Assembly (NCBI GenBank): GCA_964467585.1 | Contig: CAYXRF010000012.1 | Location: forward strand, 1 to 51,352 | Length of the DNA: 51,352 nt | Source: CALVLD01 sp964467585 | GTDB lineage: Bacteria; Bacillota; Clostridia; Christensenellales; CAG-138 | Direction: 5' to 3' | Shown here: piece by piece, positions 33,176 to 41,320 of the stretch | Numbering within the stretch: position 1 is the first letter of the stretch | Layout: each line of letters begins with the position of its first letter | Notes under the pieces: generated by a model | Databases searched by the model: none | Seen by the model: only the letters and a program-made list of their open reading frames with translations | Told to the model about the DNA's origin: nothing | Made by a program: the position numbers and the translations under genes

Positions 33176-34213
33176 TTATTCTGCCGTGGTGGTGGTTTTG
33201 CCGATAGCCTCACGCATATCGGTATCCGCCATCATGTTTTTCATGCGATAGTAATCCATTATGCCGAGGTTGCCGTTGCGGAAGGCGTCCGCCATAGCCT
33301 TGGGAACCTCCGCCTCCGCTTCGATAACGCGAGCGCGCATACCCTGCACCTCCGCCTTGTTCTCCTGCTCCTGCGCGACTGCCATTGCCCTGCGTTCCTC
33401 CGCCTTTGCCTGAGCGATGCGCTTATCCGCCTCGGCCTGGTCAATCTGAAGCTTTGCGCCAACGTTAACGCCAACGTCAACATCGGCAATATCTATTGAA
33501 AGAATTTCAAATGCGGTACCCGCGTCAAGACCCTTGTTCAAAACGGTTTGTGAGATAAGGTCGGGGTTCTCCAGCACGTCCTTATGACTTTGAGACGAGC
33601 CGATTGTGGTAACAATGCCCTCGCCTACGCGTGCGATGATTGTTTCTTCACCTGCGCCGCCGACAAGCCTGTCAATATTGGCGCGAACGGTGACCTTTGC
33701 CTTTGCGCGAAGCTCAATACCATCCTTTGCGATAGCGGCGATAACGGGAGTTTCGATAACCTTGGGGTTGACGCTCATCTGAACGGCTGTCAAAACGTCA
33801 CGACCGGCAAGGTCAATGGCGCAAGCCTTTTCAAAATCGATTGGAATCCCCGCCCTTTGCGCGGCGATAAGCGCGTTGACCACACGATCAACATTGCCGC
33901 CGGCAAGAAAATGAGCTTCCATCTTGTTTATTGAAAGATTAAGCCCCGCTTTGGTCGCCTTAATCAGCGGATTGATAATGCGGTGGGGCTTAACCTTGCG
34001 GATTTTCATGCCGATCAGCGTGAAAATGCCTACACGCACCCCGCTTGCCGCCGCAGATATCCAAAGCCCCAACGGTACAAACGAGAAAAACAGTATCAGG
34101 AAGATTATCGCAGCGAGAATGATAAGAAATATCCAAACTCCCTGAGAAATGCCCGAATTGGCTTCAGTTGCTGTATCCAACAGCGTCGGCATTACAGTCG
34201 CAAGAAACTCCAT
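33176..34213 (-). CDS. floA: Flotillin-like protein FloA
   Basis: 345 aa. FloA (UPF0365, YqfA) is an integral membrane scaffold that forms functional membrane microdomains. Residues ~25-50 are the membrane segment, followed by the conserved GIFTLIGMKIRKVKPHRIINPLIKATKAGL stretch. The SPFH domain comes next, then the Glu/Ala-rich coiled coil (QIDQAEADKRIAQAKAEERRAMAVAQEQENKAEVQ). GGAGGT precedes the ATG. The neighbourhood with NfeD is the typical floA setting in Bacillota. Confidence 0.96.
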   Translation of the reverse strand: MEFLATVMPTLLDTATEANSGISQGVWIFLIILAAIIFLILFFSFVPLGLWISAAASGVRVGIFTLIGMKIRKVKPHRIINPLIKATKAGLNLSINKMEAHFLAGGNVDRVVNALIAAQRAGIPIDFEKACAIDLAGRDVLTAVQMSVNPKVIETPVIAAIAKDGIELRAKAKVTVRANIDRLVGGAGEETIIARVGEGIVTTIGSSQSHKDVLENPDLISQTVLNKGLDAGTAFEILSIDIADVDVGVNVGAKLQIDQAEADKRIAQAKAEERRAMAVAQEQENKAEVQGMRARVIEAEAEVPKAMADAFRNGNLGIMDYYRMKNMMADTDMREAIGKTTTTAE

Positions 34214-34259
34214 ATATATACCTCCGTTTGTGTTAAATATCTATTACGAGCGGCAGATT

Positions 34260-34478
34260 TTACATTGCCTGCTTCATAATCCAGATTATTAGGTAGATTA
34301 CGCCAATCAGCGCGGGAACGCCTATCACAATCCACAGCCAGTCCCGCCGAACCTCTTTTTTGGAAGGAGCGGACTTTGAAACCTCCGCCAGCTCAGCCTC
34401 GCTTCGCCTTATTCCGCACTTGGGACAGGCGGCGGCATAGCTTGAATAAAAGGTTTTGCAGGACGGACAGCGCTTCAT
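34260..34478 (-). CDS. Small zinc-ribbon membrane protein
   Basis: 72 aa. CPSCKTFYSSYAAACPKCG gives a four-Cys zinc ribbon at the N-terminus. A charged linker follows, then a single membrane helix (WLWIVIGVPALIGVIYLIIWI). The ATG overlaps the nfeD stop by 4 bases, so it is coupled to nfeD and probably acts with the NfeD-FloA pair. No specific function is known to me. Confidence 0.8.
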   Translation of the reverse strand: MKRCPSCKTFYSSYAAACPKCGIRRSEAELAEVSKSAPSKKEVRRDWLWIVIGVPALIGVIYLIIWIMKQAM

Positions 34479-35005
34479 ACGCGCTTGACCAATATGCGCG
34501 TACCCTGCACGCTTGTGATTTTGACGGTCGTGCCCTTGTCAATAAACTCCGCCTCGGAAATGACGTCCAGCCGTTTGCCGTCCACAACAATTATGCCGGA
34601 GGGACGCAGTGCGCTTTCCGCAACGCCCGTTTTGCCGACAAGCTGCTGCATATCGGCGTCAAAAAGCTCCGTTGAGCCGCCGTCGATAGCGGTGTTAAGC
34701 ACCACGGGGGAGCGGCTGAGCTTGCCCTTTAATACGGAGCGGAATATTATCGCAGCCGTAATCACCAGCAAAAGTACGATTATCAGCAGAGAGAACATCG
34801 CCCCCGCAAGGGTATCCGAGCCAAGCACAAGCCCCACGATAAGGCACACGCTGCCGGAAACGCCCGCTATGCCGAAGCCGGGCATAAACATCTCAACCAC
34901 AATAAGAATTATACCGAGTACAACCAGAATAATTCCGATCAGCGCGTCAGACCACGCGGAGGCCCACTCTGAAAAAAAGCTCAAAAGAGTAATTGCTGCT
35001 GCCAT
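34475..35005 (-). CDS. NfeD-like membrane protein (short form)
   Basis: 176 aa from the ATG at 35005, chosen because GGAGGG lies about 10 bases upstream; the reading frame is open further but without a ribosome site. Membrane helices fill ~15-85 (including GIILVVLGIILIVVEMFMPGFG, a typical NfeD pattern). The C-terminal ~60 residues look like the NfeD OB fold (GKTGVAESALRPSGIIVVDGKRLDVISEAEFIDKGTTVKI). NfeD proteins are co-transcribed with flotillins and thought to assist them. No protease domain is attached, so this is the short form. Confidence 0.88.
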   Translation of the reverse strand: MAAAITLLSFFSEWASAWSDALIGIILVVLGIILIVVEMFMPGFGIAGVSGSVCLIVGLVLGSDTLAGAMFSLLIIVLLLVITAAIIFRSVLKGKLSRSPVVLNTAIDGGSTELFDADMQQLVGKTGVAESALRPSGIIVVDGKRLDVISEAEFIDKGTTVKITSVQGTRILVKRV

Positions 35006-35140
35006 AGTTGTATTACCCTCCATCTTGTGAGTGATCGACGTCATAGCTATCGACCCGCTTACAGTATATAACGTTCGGTGCGGCTTAATCAACCACCCAC
35101 GGTATAATTCAAGTGAAAGCGGTGTAATAAATGCGTAAAA

Positions 35141-35803
35141 TCAATGCACGCGGCTGTTGTCCTTGGGAATCAGCTTTGGCTCTGTGCCGTTAACAAGACG
35201 CTTGATATTCTCCCTGTGACGAAGGAATATTATGCCCGCAAGTATAAGCGAAACAATGAAAAGCTCCCAATCGCCGCTGACGAACCATCCGAATATCATA
35301 ACCAGAACGGGGAAAAGCGCCATGCCCGAAAGCGACATGAGCGAAACCTTTTTTGAAATGGCAAACGCTATCGCGCCAACCGCTATGCAGATAAGACCCG
35401 CTATCGGGCAGGTGAGCATTGCAAACCCGCAGGACGACGCAACGCCCTTGCCGCCCCTGAATTTTGCAAGCACGGGCCAGCAATGACCGACAATCACAAA
35501 CAGCCCCGCGATATATCCGCCGTGCCTGCCCATGAACAGCCACCCGATTATAACGCCTAGCGCTGCCTTTGCAAAATCGCCCAAAAAAGTGACTATGCCC
35601 GGACGCAAGCCGAACACCCTCACCATGTTGGTGCTGCCCGCGTTGCCGCTGCCGTGGTTGCGCACATCATCGTGATAATACAGCTTGCTGACAATAATCG
35701 CAGTCTGTATATTGCCAAGAAAGTACCCGACCAGCGCGCACAGAATCGACAATATTAAGCTGTAATCAACAACCTTGATATCTAACACCATGGATAACAG
35801 CAT
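35141..35803 (-). CDS. plsY: Glycerol-3-phosphate acyltransferase PlsY
   Basis: 220 aa from the ATG at 35803, supported by GGGGAGGT 6 bases upstream. PlsY transfers the acyl group of acyl-phosphate to glycerol-3-phosphate, starting phospholipid synthesis. It has multiple membrane helices. The active-site motifs are visible: GSGNAGSTN after the first helices, and HCWPVLAKFRGGKGVA in the middle. It is the first gene before the NfeD/FloA group on this strand, with a 135-base gap that may hold a separate promoter. Confidence 0.94.
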   Translation of the reverse strand: MLLSMVLDIKVVDYSLILSILCALVGYFLGNIQTAIIVSKLYYHDDVRNHGSGNAGSTNMVRVFGLRPGIVTFLGDFAKAALGVIIGWLFMGRHGGYIAGLFVIVGHCWPVLAKFRGGKGVASSCGFAMLTCPIAGLICIAVGAIAFAISKKVSLMSLSGMALFPVLVMIFGWFVSGDWELFIVSLILAGIIFLRHRENIKRLVNGTEPKLIPKDNSRVH

Positions 35804-35843
35804 GGTTATACCTCCCCAAAGTACATGATTACCCCCATATAAC

Positions 35844-35872
35844 AGCATACAATATGGTGTGCCGATTGTCAA
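35844..35872 (-). promoter_or_regulatory. Promoter of plsY
   Basis: On the minus strand TTGACA (35872-35867) and TATGCT (35849-35844) have a 17-base spacer and lie about 40 bases before the plsY start. Confidence 0.75.
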
Positions 35873-36005
35873 GAGGTTTAAGTTAAAACGGCTCGTGCGA
35901 CAATAGGCAAAACAGCACTTTTTTTGTCGATAGGCTGTCCTTGCGGCAATATTTAAGCACTATTCGTCAAGCTTATTTTGTTAATTTATTGTTGCTATAT
36001 TCTCC

Positions 36006-36034
36006 TTGACACAGCAACGCGGAGGTGTTATTAT
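36006..36034 (+). promoter_or_regulatory. Promoter of the oxoamine synthase/reductase operon
   Basis: TTGACA (36006-36011), 17-base spacer and TATTAT (36029-36034), about 52 bases before the start codon. It is divergent to the plsY promoter across a 214-base AT-rich gap. Confidence 0.78.
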
Positions 36035-36086
36035 TTATAATGGTTAATTGTGTTAACCTGCTATTTTTATTTGGAAGGTATTATTT

Positions 36087-37271
36087 ATGGATCTGTTTGA
36101 CAAATGTACTATTGAGATGCTTGACAGGGCTAAGGCGATGGGCGTATACCCCTATTTTCATCAGTTGGAATCGCGGCAGGACGTTGAGGTAATAATGGAA
36201 GGCAAGCGCCGCATAATGCTTGGCTCCAACAATTATCTGGGGCTTACCACAAATCCCCGCGTGATACAGGCGGGCGTTGACGCACTGTATCGCTATGGCA
36301 GCGGCTGCTCCGGCTCTCGCTTTTTGAACGGCACGCTTGAGCTTCACGTTCAGTTTGAAAAGGAGCTTGCCGCTTTTCTGGGCAAGGAGGACGTGATGAC
36401 GTTCTCAACCGGTTTTCAAAGCAATCTGGGCATAATTTCCGCCATAGTCGGCAGAAACGACTATATGCTGTGCGACAAAGAAAATCACGCAAGCATATAT
36501 GACGGCTGCAAGCTAAGCTACGGCAAGATGCTTCGCTATCGTCACAACGACATGGAGGATCTTGAGCAAAAGCTCATATCCGTGCCGCAAGGCTGCGGAA
36601 AGCTGATAATCACCGACGGTGTTTTCTCGATGGGCGGCGATATCTGCCGTCTTCCCGAGATAGTCGCGCTTGCCCAAAAATACGGGGCACGCGTGATGGT
36701 TGACGACGCTCACGGCTTGGGCGTTATAGGCAGCGGCGGCAGAGGAACGGCTGATTATTTTGGGCTGACCGATAAGGTTGACATAATAATGGGCACATTT
36801 TCAAAGTCGCTTGCAAGCTGCGGCGGATACATGGCGGCCGATTCACGGGTGGTTGAATATGTTCGGCACACATCCAGACCGTTTATCTTCTGCGCTTCGA
36901 TACCGCCCGCATCCTGCGCCACAGCTATGGAGGCTCTGCACGTTTTGATAGAGCATCCCGAGCTTCCTCAAAGGCTTATGCAGCTTTCCGCATATATGCG
37001 TGAAGGGCTTACCTCGCGCGGGATACACATTCGCGACAGCATAACACCCATAATCCCCATTTACACATACGAGGCTGACCGCACGCTTCAAAAAGCAAAG
37101 GAGCTGTACGACAGCGGCGTGTATGTAAACCCCGTGCTGCCCCCCGCCACTCCCGCCACGGAATGCTTGCTGCGCACCAGCTATATGGCTTCGCATACGG
37201 AGGCGCTGCTTGACGAGGCTCTTGATATAATTGAAAAGGTGATTGGGCATGACGCGCCCGCGGAGGTTTGA
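36087..37271 (+). CDS. Alpha-oxoamine synthase, serine palmitoyltransferase-like
   Basis: 394 aa. These PLP enzymes condense an amino acid with an acyl-CoA and release CO2. Key residues are visible: H134 (stacks on PLP) in KENHASIYDG, D206 and H209 in VDDAHGLG, and the PLP lysine K240 in GTFSKSLAS. The opening MGVYPYFHQLESRQ and the stretch RYGSGCSGSRFLNGTLELH are, from memory, much closer to Bacteroidetes serine palmitoyltransferase than to biotin-pathway BioF or threonine-pathway Kbl. No biotin genes are nearby. GGAAGG precedes the ATG. Product identity (3-ketosphinganine or another 2-aminoketone) is inference. Confidence 0.78.
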   Translation: MDLFDKCTIEMLDRAKAMGVYPYFHQLESRQDVEVIMEGKRRIMLGSNNYLGLTTNPRVIQAGVDALYRYGSGCSGSRFLNGTLELHVQFEKELAAFLGKEDVMTFSTGFQSNLGIISAIVGRNDYMLCDKENHASIYDGCKLSYGKMLRYRHNDMEDLEQKLISVPQGCGKLIITDGVFSMGGDICRLPEIVALAQKYGARVMVDDAHGLGVIGSGGRGTADYFGLTDKVDIIMGTFSKSLASCGGYMAADSRVVEYVRHTSRPFIFCASIPPASCATAMEALHVLIEHPELPQRLMQLSAYMREGLTSRGIHIRDSITPIIPIYTYEADRTLQKAKELYDSGVYVNPVLPPATPATECLLRTSYMASHTEALLDEALDIIEKVIGHDAPAEV

Positions 37272-37274
37272 ACC

Positions 37275-38078
37275 GTGAACGCTGTCGGCAGGGTTGTTGC
37301 CATAACGGGCGGGACAAGCGGCATAGGGCTTGCCGCCGCCGAGCTTTTTGCCGAGCGCGGAGACATTGTGTATGTGCTTGCGCGCCGTCCGTTTGACGAG
37401 GGCAAGCTCCCCAAGGGCGTGCGGTTTGTATCCGCGGACGTTTCAAACGAATCAAGCGTTGTTTCAGCTTTTGCCGTCATTTATGCCGACGTCGGTCGTA
37501 TCGACGTGCTAATCTGCAGCGCAGGCTTCGGGATTTCCGGCGCGGTGGAATTCACCTCTCTTGAGGATGCAAAGCGTCAGTTTGACGTCAACTTTTTTGG
37601 AACGTTTAACTGCGCACGCGCCGTTTTGCCGGATATGAGGGCAAGCGGCGGGCGGATAATAGCCCTTGGCAGCGTTGCGGGAGTTCTTCCTATACCGTAT
37701 CAGGCTTTTTACTCCGCGTCAAAGGCGGCGATACAGTCCATGACACGCGCATTGGCTATTGAGGTTCGTCCTTTCCCCGTCAGCGTAAGCGCACTTATGC
37801 CCGGGGACGTAAAAACGGGCTTTACAGCCGCACGCAAAAAGGAGCCGAACGGAGCTTCCGTCTATACGGGGCTTACCAAATCGGTTGAGCGCATGGAGCA
37901 TGACGAGCAAAACGGTATGCCGCCCGAGGCGTTGGCAAAGCGTCTTTACTCCATATCAACAAAAAAACATCCGAAAACACTTTATTCGTGCGGCTTTGCA
38001 TATCAGACCTTTTGCGTGCTTGCGGGCGCGCTTCCCGTGCGCTTTGTTGATTGGGCGCTTTCCAAGCTTTACGGCTGA
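37275..38078 (+). CDS. Short-chain dehydrogenase/reductase, possible 3-ketosphinganine reductase
   Basis: 267 aa with a GTG start 3 bases after the synthase stop; CGGAGG precedes it. The SDR features are intact: cofactor loop TGGTSGIG (residues ~10-17), CSAGFG in the NAG position, and the catalytic S...YSASK pair in LGSVAGVLPIPYQAFYSASKAA. The hydrophobic C-terminus (FCVLAGALPVRFVDWALSKLYG) could attach to the membrane. Because it is coupled to the oxoamine synthase, reduction of the 2-aminoketone product is the most economical role. Confidence 0.75.
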   Translation: MNAVGRVVAITGGTSGIGLAAAELFAERGDIVYVLARRPFDEGKLPKGVRFVSADVSNESSVVSAFAVIYADVGRIDVLICSAGFGISGAVEFTSLEDAKRQFDVNFFGTFNCARAVLPDMRASGGRIIALGSVAGVLPIPYQAFYSASKAAIQSMTRALAIEVRPFPVSVSALMPGDVKTGFTAARKKEPNGASVYTGLTKSVERMEHDEQNGMPPEALAKRLYSISTKKHPKTLYSCGFAYQTFCVLAGALPVRFVDWALSKLYG

Positions 38079-38083
38079 CAGGC

Positions 38084-38112
38084 TTTACATATTGGCGGAT
38101 TCGGAATATAAT
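38084..38112 (+). promoter_or_regulatory. Candidate promoter of the HExxH lipoprotein gene
   Basis: TTTACA (38084-38089) and TATAAT (38107-38112) with 17-base spacing, ending 31 bases before the start codon. Confidence 0.6.
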
Positions 38113-38143
38113 AGGCACTACTTCTAAAAAAGGGGTATCCTGC

Positions 38144-39589
38144 ATGAAAGCACGCCGTTATTCGATTTTTGTCAATGTGATAGGTTTGCTTGCCGCGCTT
38201 GCGTTTTTCGTTTGCGCGCTTGGCGGCTGCGCGTTTACGCGACAGTCTTCATTTATAACGCCCGCCCCGCTTGAAACCCACGAAGCGACCGAAGCTCCCG
38301 AAGGCAGCGTTGTTTTTGAGGACGCGCTTGCGGACATAGCGTTTGAAAGCAGTCTCAGCACCGTTGCCTCCGAAACTGCGCAGGAGCTGTTGAGGCAGCT
38401 TGCGCACATTACCCAGGTCACATATTCAACGCTTCCCCACATAAAAATCCAGATTGTGAGTGATGGGCAATTTGCCTGTGAGGATGATTCGTTTGTCATT
38501 CCGTATTCGCAAATTGGTTCGTTTGACGTGGCGTACAGCTTTGCCGTTTTGATACGCGACCTGCCCGAATGGGTTTATCGAGGCGCCGCATATTCCGCCG
38601 TCAACAGTGATATTGACATGGCATATATCGGCAAAAAGCTTTCGCAGGATTGCTCTCCGCTTTCGCTTTCGCCGGCGCGATATGCGCTGAGATACAATAC
38701 GGCGGATGAATTGAACTTCAATTACATGACCGCCGCGGCATTTCTGCTTTATCTGAACGAAAGCTGCGGATATCTTAAAACTGAGGAGCTATACGCGGAT
38801 AAGCAGGCGTTCGCCGCTTCGCTTTCACGCACCTGCGTTTATGATTATGCATACGACACGGCGTTTGACGCCTGTTCCGAATGGAAATACAATGTTTACG
38901 ACAGCAAGCACGATGTTGATTATCCGCTTGTTGTCACAATGCCACGCGGCACATTTTTTGTGCAGCCGCTTATGGACTGCAAAAATGCTTCCGCACTTGA
39001 GGCTTTTTTCTTCAATTTTGAAATTGACCTTGCGGCGATCCGCGCTTATATTGAAAGCAATTCAAGCGTAAATCTTTCCGTCTGCACGTTCGACGTCAGC
39101 CCGTCATATTACTTTTTGGCTGAATACGGCAACTCCTACGCCTCATATTCGATGATTGAGCTTGCCTTCAATGTGGAAGCCGCGCTTCACGAAACAATGC
39201 ACCATTGGCTTTATCCTGTTTTGTGTGATCACTGGTTTTATGAGGGCATGGCGGAGTATCTGCCGCACGTTGCCGCAAGCGAAGGGCGTCCGCTTGCGGA
39301 ATCGCTTTCTTTCGCCAACTCGATGGCACGTCACGCGCTGCAAAATCCCGACGTCTATGCGGGCAGGGGCGTTGCGGACGTCAATATGGTTCCGTCATCT
39401 CTGCGTGTTGAGGGTGACAGTCTTACTTACGACCAAGCCTGTTCGTTTGTTGCCTATGTTGCGGAAGCCTACACGCTTGATCCCCTGCTTGCACTCTGCC
39501 GCGGGGACAGCTTTGACGCCGCCTTTGCCGCCTATGGCAAAACGTACGGCGATGTCTATACAGAGTGGGTGGCATGGCTTGGCGTTTAG
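38144..39589 (+). CDS. Lipoprotein with HExxH metallopeptidase motif
   Basis: 481 aa from the ATG at 38144 with AAAGGGG upstream. The signal peptide ends at a lipobox (CALGGC). Most of the mature protein has no domain I know. Near residue 349 the sequence ALHETMHHWLY gives HExxH (H349, E350, H353), and EGMAEYL supplies a possible third zinc ligand, E371, 18 residues further on, as in gluzincins. It would be an outer-face zinc peptidase. It lies 65 bases after the reductase gene but has its own promoter-like site. Confidence 0.72.
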   Translation: MKARRYSIFVNVIGLLAALAFFVCALGGCAFTRQSSFITPAPLETHEATEAPEGSVVFEDALADIAFESSLSTVASETAQELLRQLAHITQVTYSTLPHIKIQIVSDGQFACEDDSFVIPYSQIGSFDVAYSFAVLIRDLPEWVYRGAAYSAVNSDIDMAYIGKKLSQDCSPLSLSPARYALRYNTADELNFNYMTAAAFLLYLNESCGYLKTEELYADKQAFAASLSRTCVYDYAYDTAFDACSEWKYNVYDSKHDVDYPLVVTMPRGTFFVQPLMDCKNASALEAFFFNFEIDLAAIRAYIESNSSVNLSVCTFDVSPSYYFLAEYGNSYASYSMIELAFNVEAALHETMHHWLYPVLCDHWFYEGMAEYLPHVAASEGRPLAESLSFANSMARHALQNPDVYAGRGVADVNMVPSSLRVEGDSLTYDQACSFVAYVAEAYTLDPLLALCRGDSFDAAFAAYGKTYGDVYTEWVAWLGV

Positions 39590-39645
39590 CGCCGCAAGCT
39601 GATTGTTTGTCGCTCGTACTTCAAGTATTAATCGGTTTAGAAAAA

Positions 39646-39687
39646 GGCTCCCGCCGTCTGCAAAGGCAGGCGGGGAGCCATTTTTTT
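39646..39687. terminator. Bidirectional intrinsic terminator
   Basis: GGCTCCCGCC pairs with GGCGGGGAGCC (one bulge), with TTTTTTT on the plus-strand side and AAAAA (a U-run for minus-strand RNA) on the other. It serves the converging lipoprotein gene and the zinc-ribbon gene at 39774. Confidence 0.85.
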
Positions 39688-39773
39688 AAATATGCGCCGT
39701 CAAAATCGGTTTATCGGCGGCAGCCAAAGCACCGCGGCAGCTAAAAAATCGTCAGCCCGCCGCATGGTAACGT

Positions 39774-40202
39774 TCAGCTCTTTTTCTCAAACGTGTTGCC
39801 GCAGCGCGGACACTTGATTCTTATCCTGCCCTTGCCGCGAGGCACGCGAACAGTTTGACGGCAGGACGGGCATCTGAAAAAGCGATGGGTCTTGCCCTGC
39901 TTGATTCTCAAAAAGATACGTTTGAAAAAGCCCTTTACCGGGTCGCTTATCTTGCTGCGAAACCAAAGATACTCCGCACGCCTTGCGGGCAGCTTGCGGC
40001 TCATCATCCTGTATACGCCGAGGATTATCGCCGCGATCGCCACAAAATAGAACACTCCGCCAACGATTTGCCCCACCTTGCCACCGATAAGTATCGCCAG
40101 CACAACTCCGATAAAAAAGCTTATCCAGCTTAAAATGCAAAGGAACGTGTTCAGCCCGTCGCCGCCATAGCGTCCCTCAAAGAATCTTCCGCGCTGCTTC
40201 AT
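39774..40202 (-). CDS. Membrane protein with C-terminal zinc ribbon
   Basis: 142 aa from the ATG at 40202 with AGGAGT upstream; a TTG three codons earlier is also possible. Two membrane helices (~17-38 and ~45-62) are followed by a basic linker. A C-terminal zinc ribbon comes next (CPSCRQTVRVPRGKGRIRIKCPRCGNTFEKKS), which is a common treble-Cys pattern of unknown role in Bacillota. Monocistronic. Function unknown. Confidence 0.75.
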   Translation of the reverse strand: MKQRGRFFEGRYGGDGLNTFLCILSWISFFIGVVLAILIGGKVGQIVGGVFYFVAIAAIILGVYRMMSRKLPARRAEYLWFRSKISDPVKGFFKRIFLRIKQGKTHRFFRCPSCRQTVRVPRGKGRIRIKCPRCGNTFEKKS

Positions 40203-40430
40203 AACAATCAACTCCTAATTCCGACAACACTTAAATTATATTGACGCAATATTATAACACAGTTGAAGATGTTGCAATACTGTCCATGCGCTTTATACAG
40301 CATTTTTACAAGTTTGCCATAATTCACGCCCGTCAAAATGTTGGGAGAAAATTGTGCTCTCCCGTTGTCGTCTCGTCCGTCAAAATTGCGGGACTATTCA
40401 GAACGTCAATTTTTCTCCTTTTTATGATGC

Positions 40431-40461
40431 AAAAAAAGGAGAAAAGCTTTGCCTTCTCCTT
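40431..40461 (-). terminator. Intrinsic terminator after the YwaF-like gene
   Basis: On the minus strand AAGGAGAA and TTCTCCTT form the stem around a ~10-base loop, followed by TTTTT. The remainder of the 40203-40490 gap contains only the upstream region of the zinc-ribbon gene, with a TTGCAA/TATAAT pair whose 15-base spacer is short. Confidence 0.72.
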
Positions 40462-40490
40462 CAGATTTTGTTTTGATAAGTATTTATGTC

Positions 40491-41270
40491 CTAACACTTC
40501 TTGCGCCGCTGCGCCAAACGGAACGGAAGCCAGAATATGAATGCCGCGGCCGACAGGCACAGCAGATACAGCGGTGTGTTAATATACCAGCCATACCTTT
40601 GTGCAATGTCCTTGAACACGATGATGGGCGAAACGGCAGGCCCCACATAGAACATATTGATTGTGCCGCCCGACACGCGAGACAGCGCAACATTGATGCA
40701 AAACGCAACGGCGGACAGCCCAAAAAACACCAGCACTGCCCAAAGATAATCGCTCCACCTGTGGGCGGCGCGCCCCGAAACGCCAATGTACAGCCCGATA
40801 AAAACAAGCATCATATGCCACACAAATGCGTGCAGCGTCAGCGTCCAATATTCGTGCACCAGCCCGCTTGGCTCAACAAACGCCACAAAGCCGCTCATCA
40901 GATTGAACGCAACCAAAAAGTTGTACATTGCGCTTTGCAGCCTTCCCTTTTTGAGAAAAGGCACAATAAAGCAAAGGTACATGGGTACGGAGCAAAGCTG
41001 AAACGGAAATATCCACCACACATACGAAGGCGTATCCGCAATCACATAGACATAGAACAGCTGCTTGTACAGCTCCGTCAGCAGCAGAAACGATGCGCAC
41101 ACCAGCAGCACTATCCGATTTTGCCTGTCGTTGGTTTTGCGCAGCAAAAATGCAAGCCCGATGCACACCGCAAGCCCGATAAAGAAAAAAAGCAAATGAA
41201 ATGCGCCGTATGCCGCAGGCTTCTCCATCGGCCAAGCAGTCCATCGAATAAATGAAATTAACCCGTCCAT
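40491..41270 (-). CDS. YwaF/TMEM164-like multi-pass membrane protein (TIGR02206 type)
   Basis: 260 aa from the ATG at 41270, preceded by GGGAGGGCG. About seven membrane helices. The pattern WWIFPFQLCSVPMYLCF, with FVEPSGLVHEYWTLTLHAFVWHMMLVFIGLYI, is typical of the YwaF-like integral membrane family. In this family a conserved His sits in a helix, here H in LTLHAFVWH. Enzymatic roles are known only for distant eukaryotic relatives, so no function is assigned. Monocistronic with its own promoter and terminator. Confidence 0.75.
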   Translation of the reverse strand: MDGLISFIRWTAWPMEKPAAYGAFHLLFFFIGLAVCIGLAFLLRKTNDRQNRIVLLVCASFLLLTELYKQLFYVYVIADTPSYVWWIFPFQLCSVPMYLCFIVPFLKKGRLQSAMYNFLVAFNLMSGFVAFVEPSGLVHEYWTLTLHAFVWHMMLVFIGLYIGVSGRAAHRWSDYLWAVLVFFGLSAVAFCINVALSRVSGGTINMFYVGPAVSPIIVFKDIAQRYGWYINTPLYLLCLSAAAFIFWLPFRLAQRRKKC

Positions 41271-41291
41271 AATCGCCCTCCCATTTGCCAC

Positions 41292-41320
41292 ATTATAGCG
41301 CATTGTGTCGAAATAGGCAA
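41292..41320 (-). promoter_or_regulatory. Promoter of the YwaF-like gene
   Basis: On the minus strand TTGCCT (41320-41315) and TATAAT (41297-41292) are 17 bases apart, 22 bases before the start codon. It overlaps the end of the RHS remnant, so the RHS array stops exactly at this promoter. Confidence 0.7.

Noticed and set aside
36087..37271. Assignment of the oxoamine synthase as biotin-pathway BioF or threonine-pathway Kbl
   Set aside because: The N-terminal region and the GSGCSGSRFLNGT context look more like SPT, and neither bio genes nor a threonine dehydrogenase is adjacent. This is a judgement from memory and not a search result.
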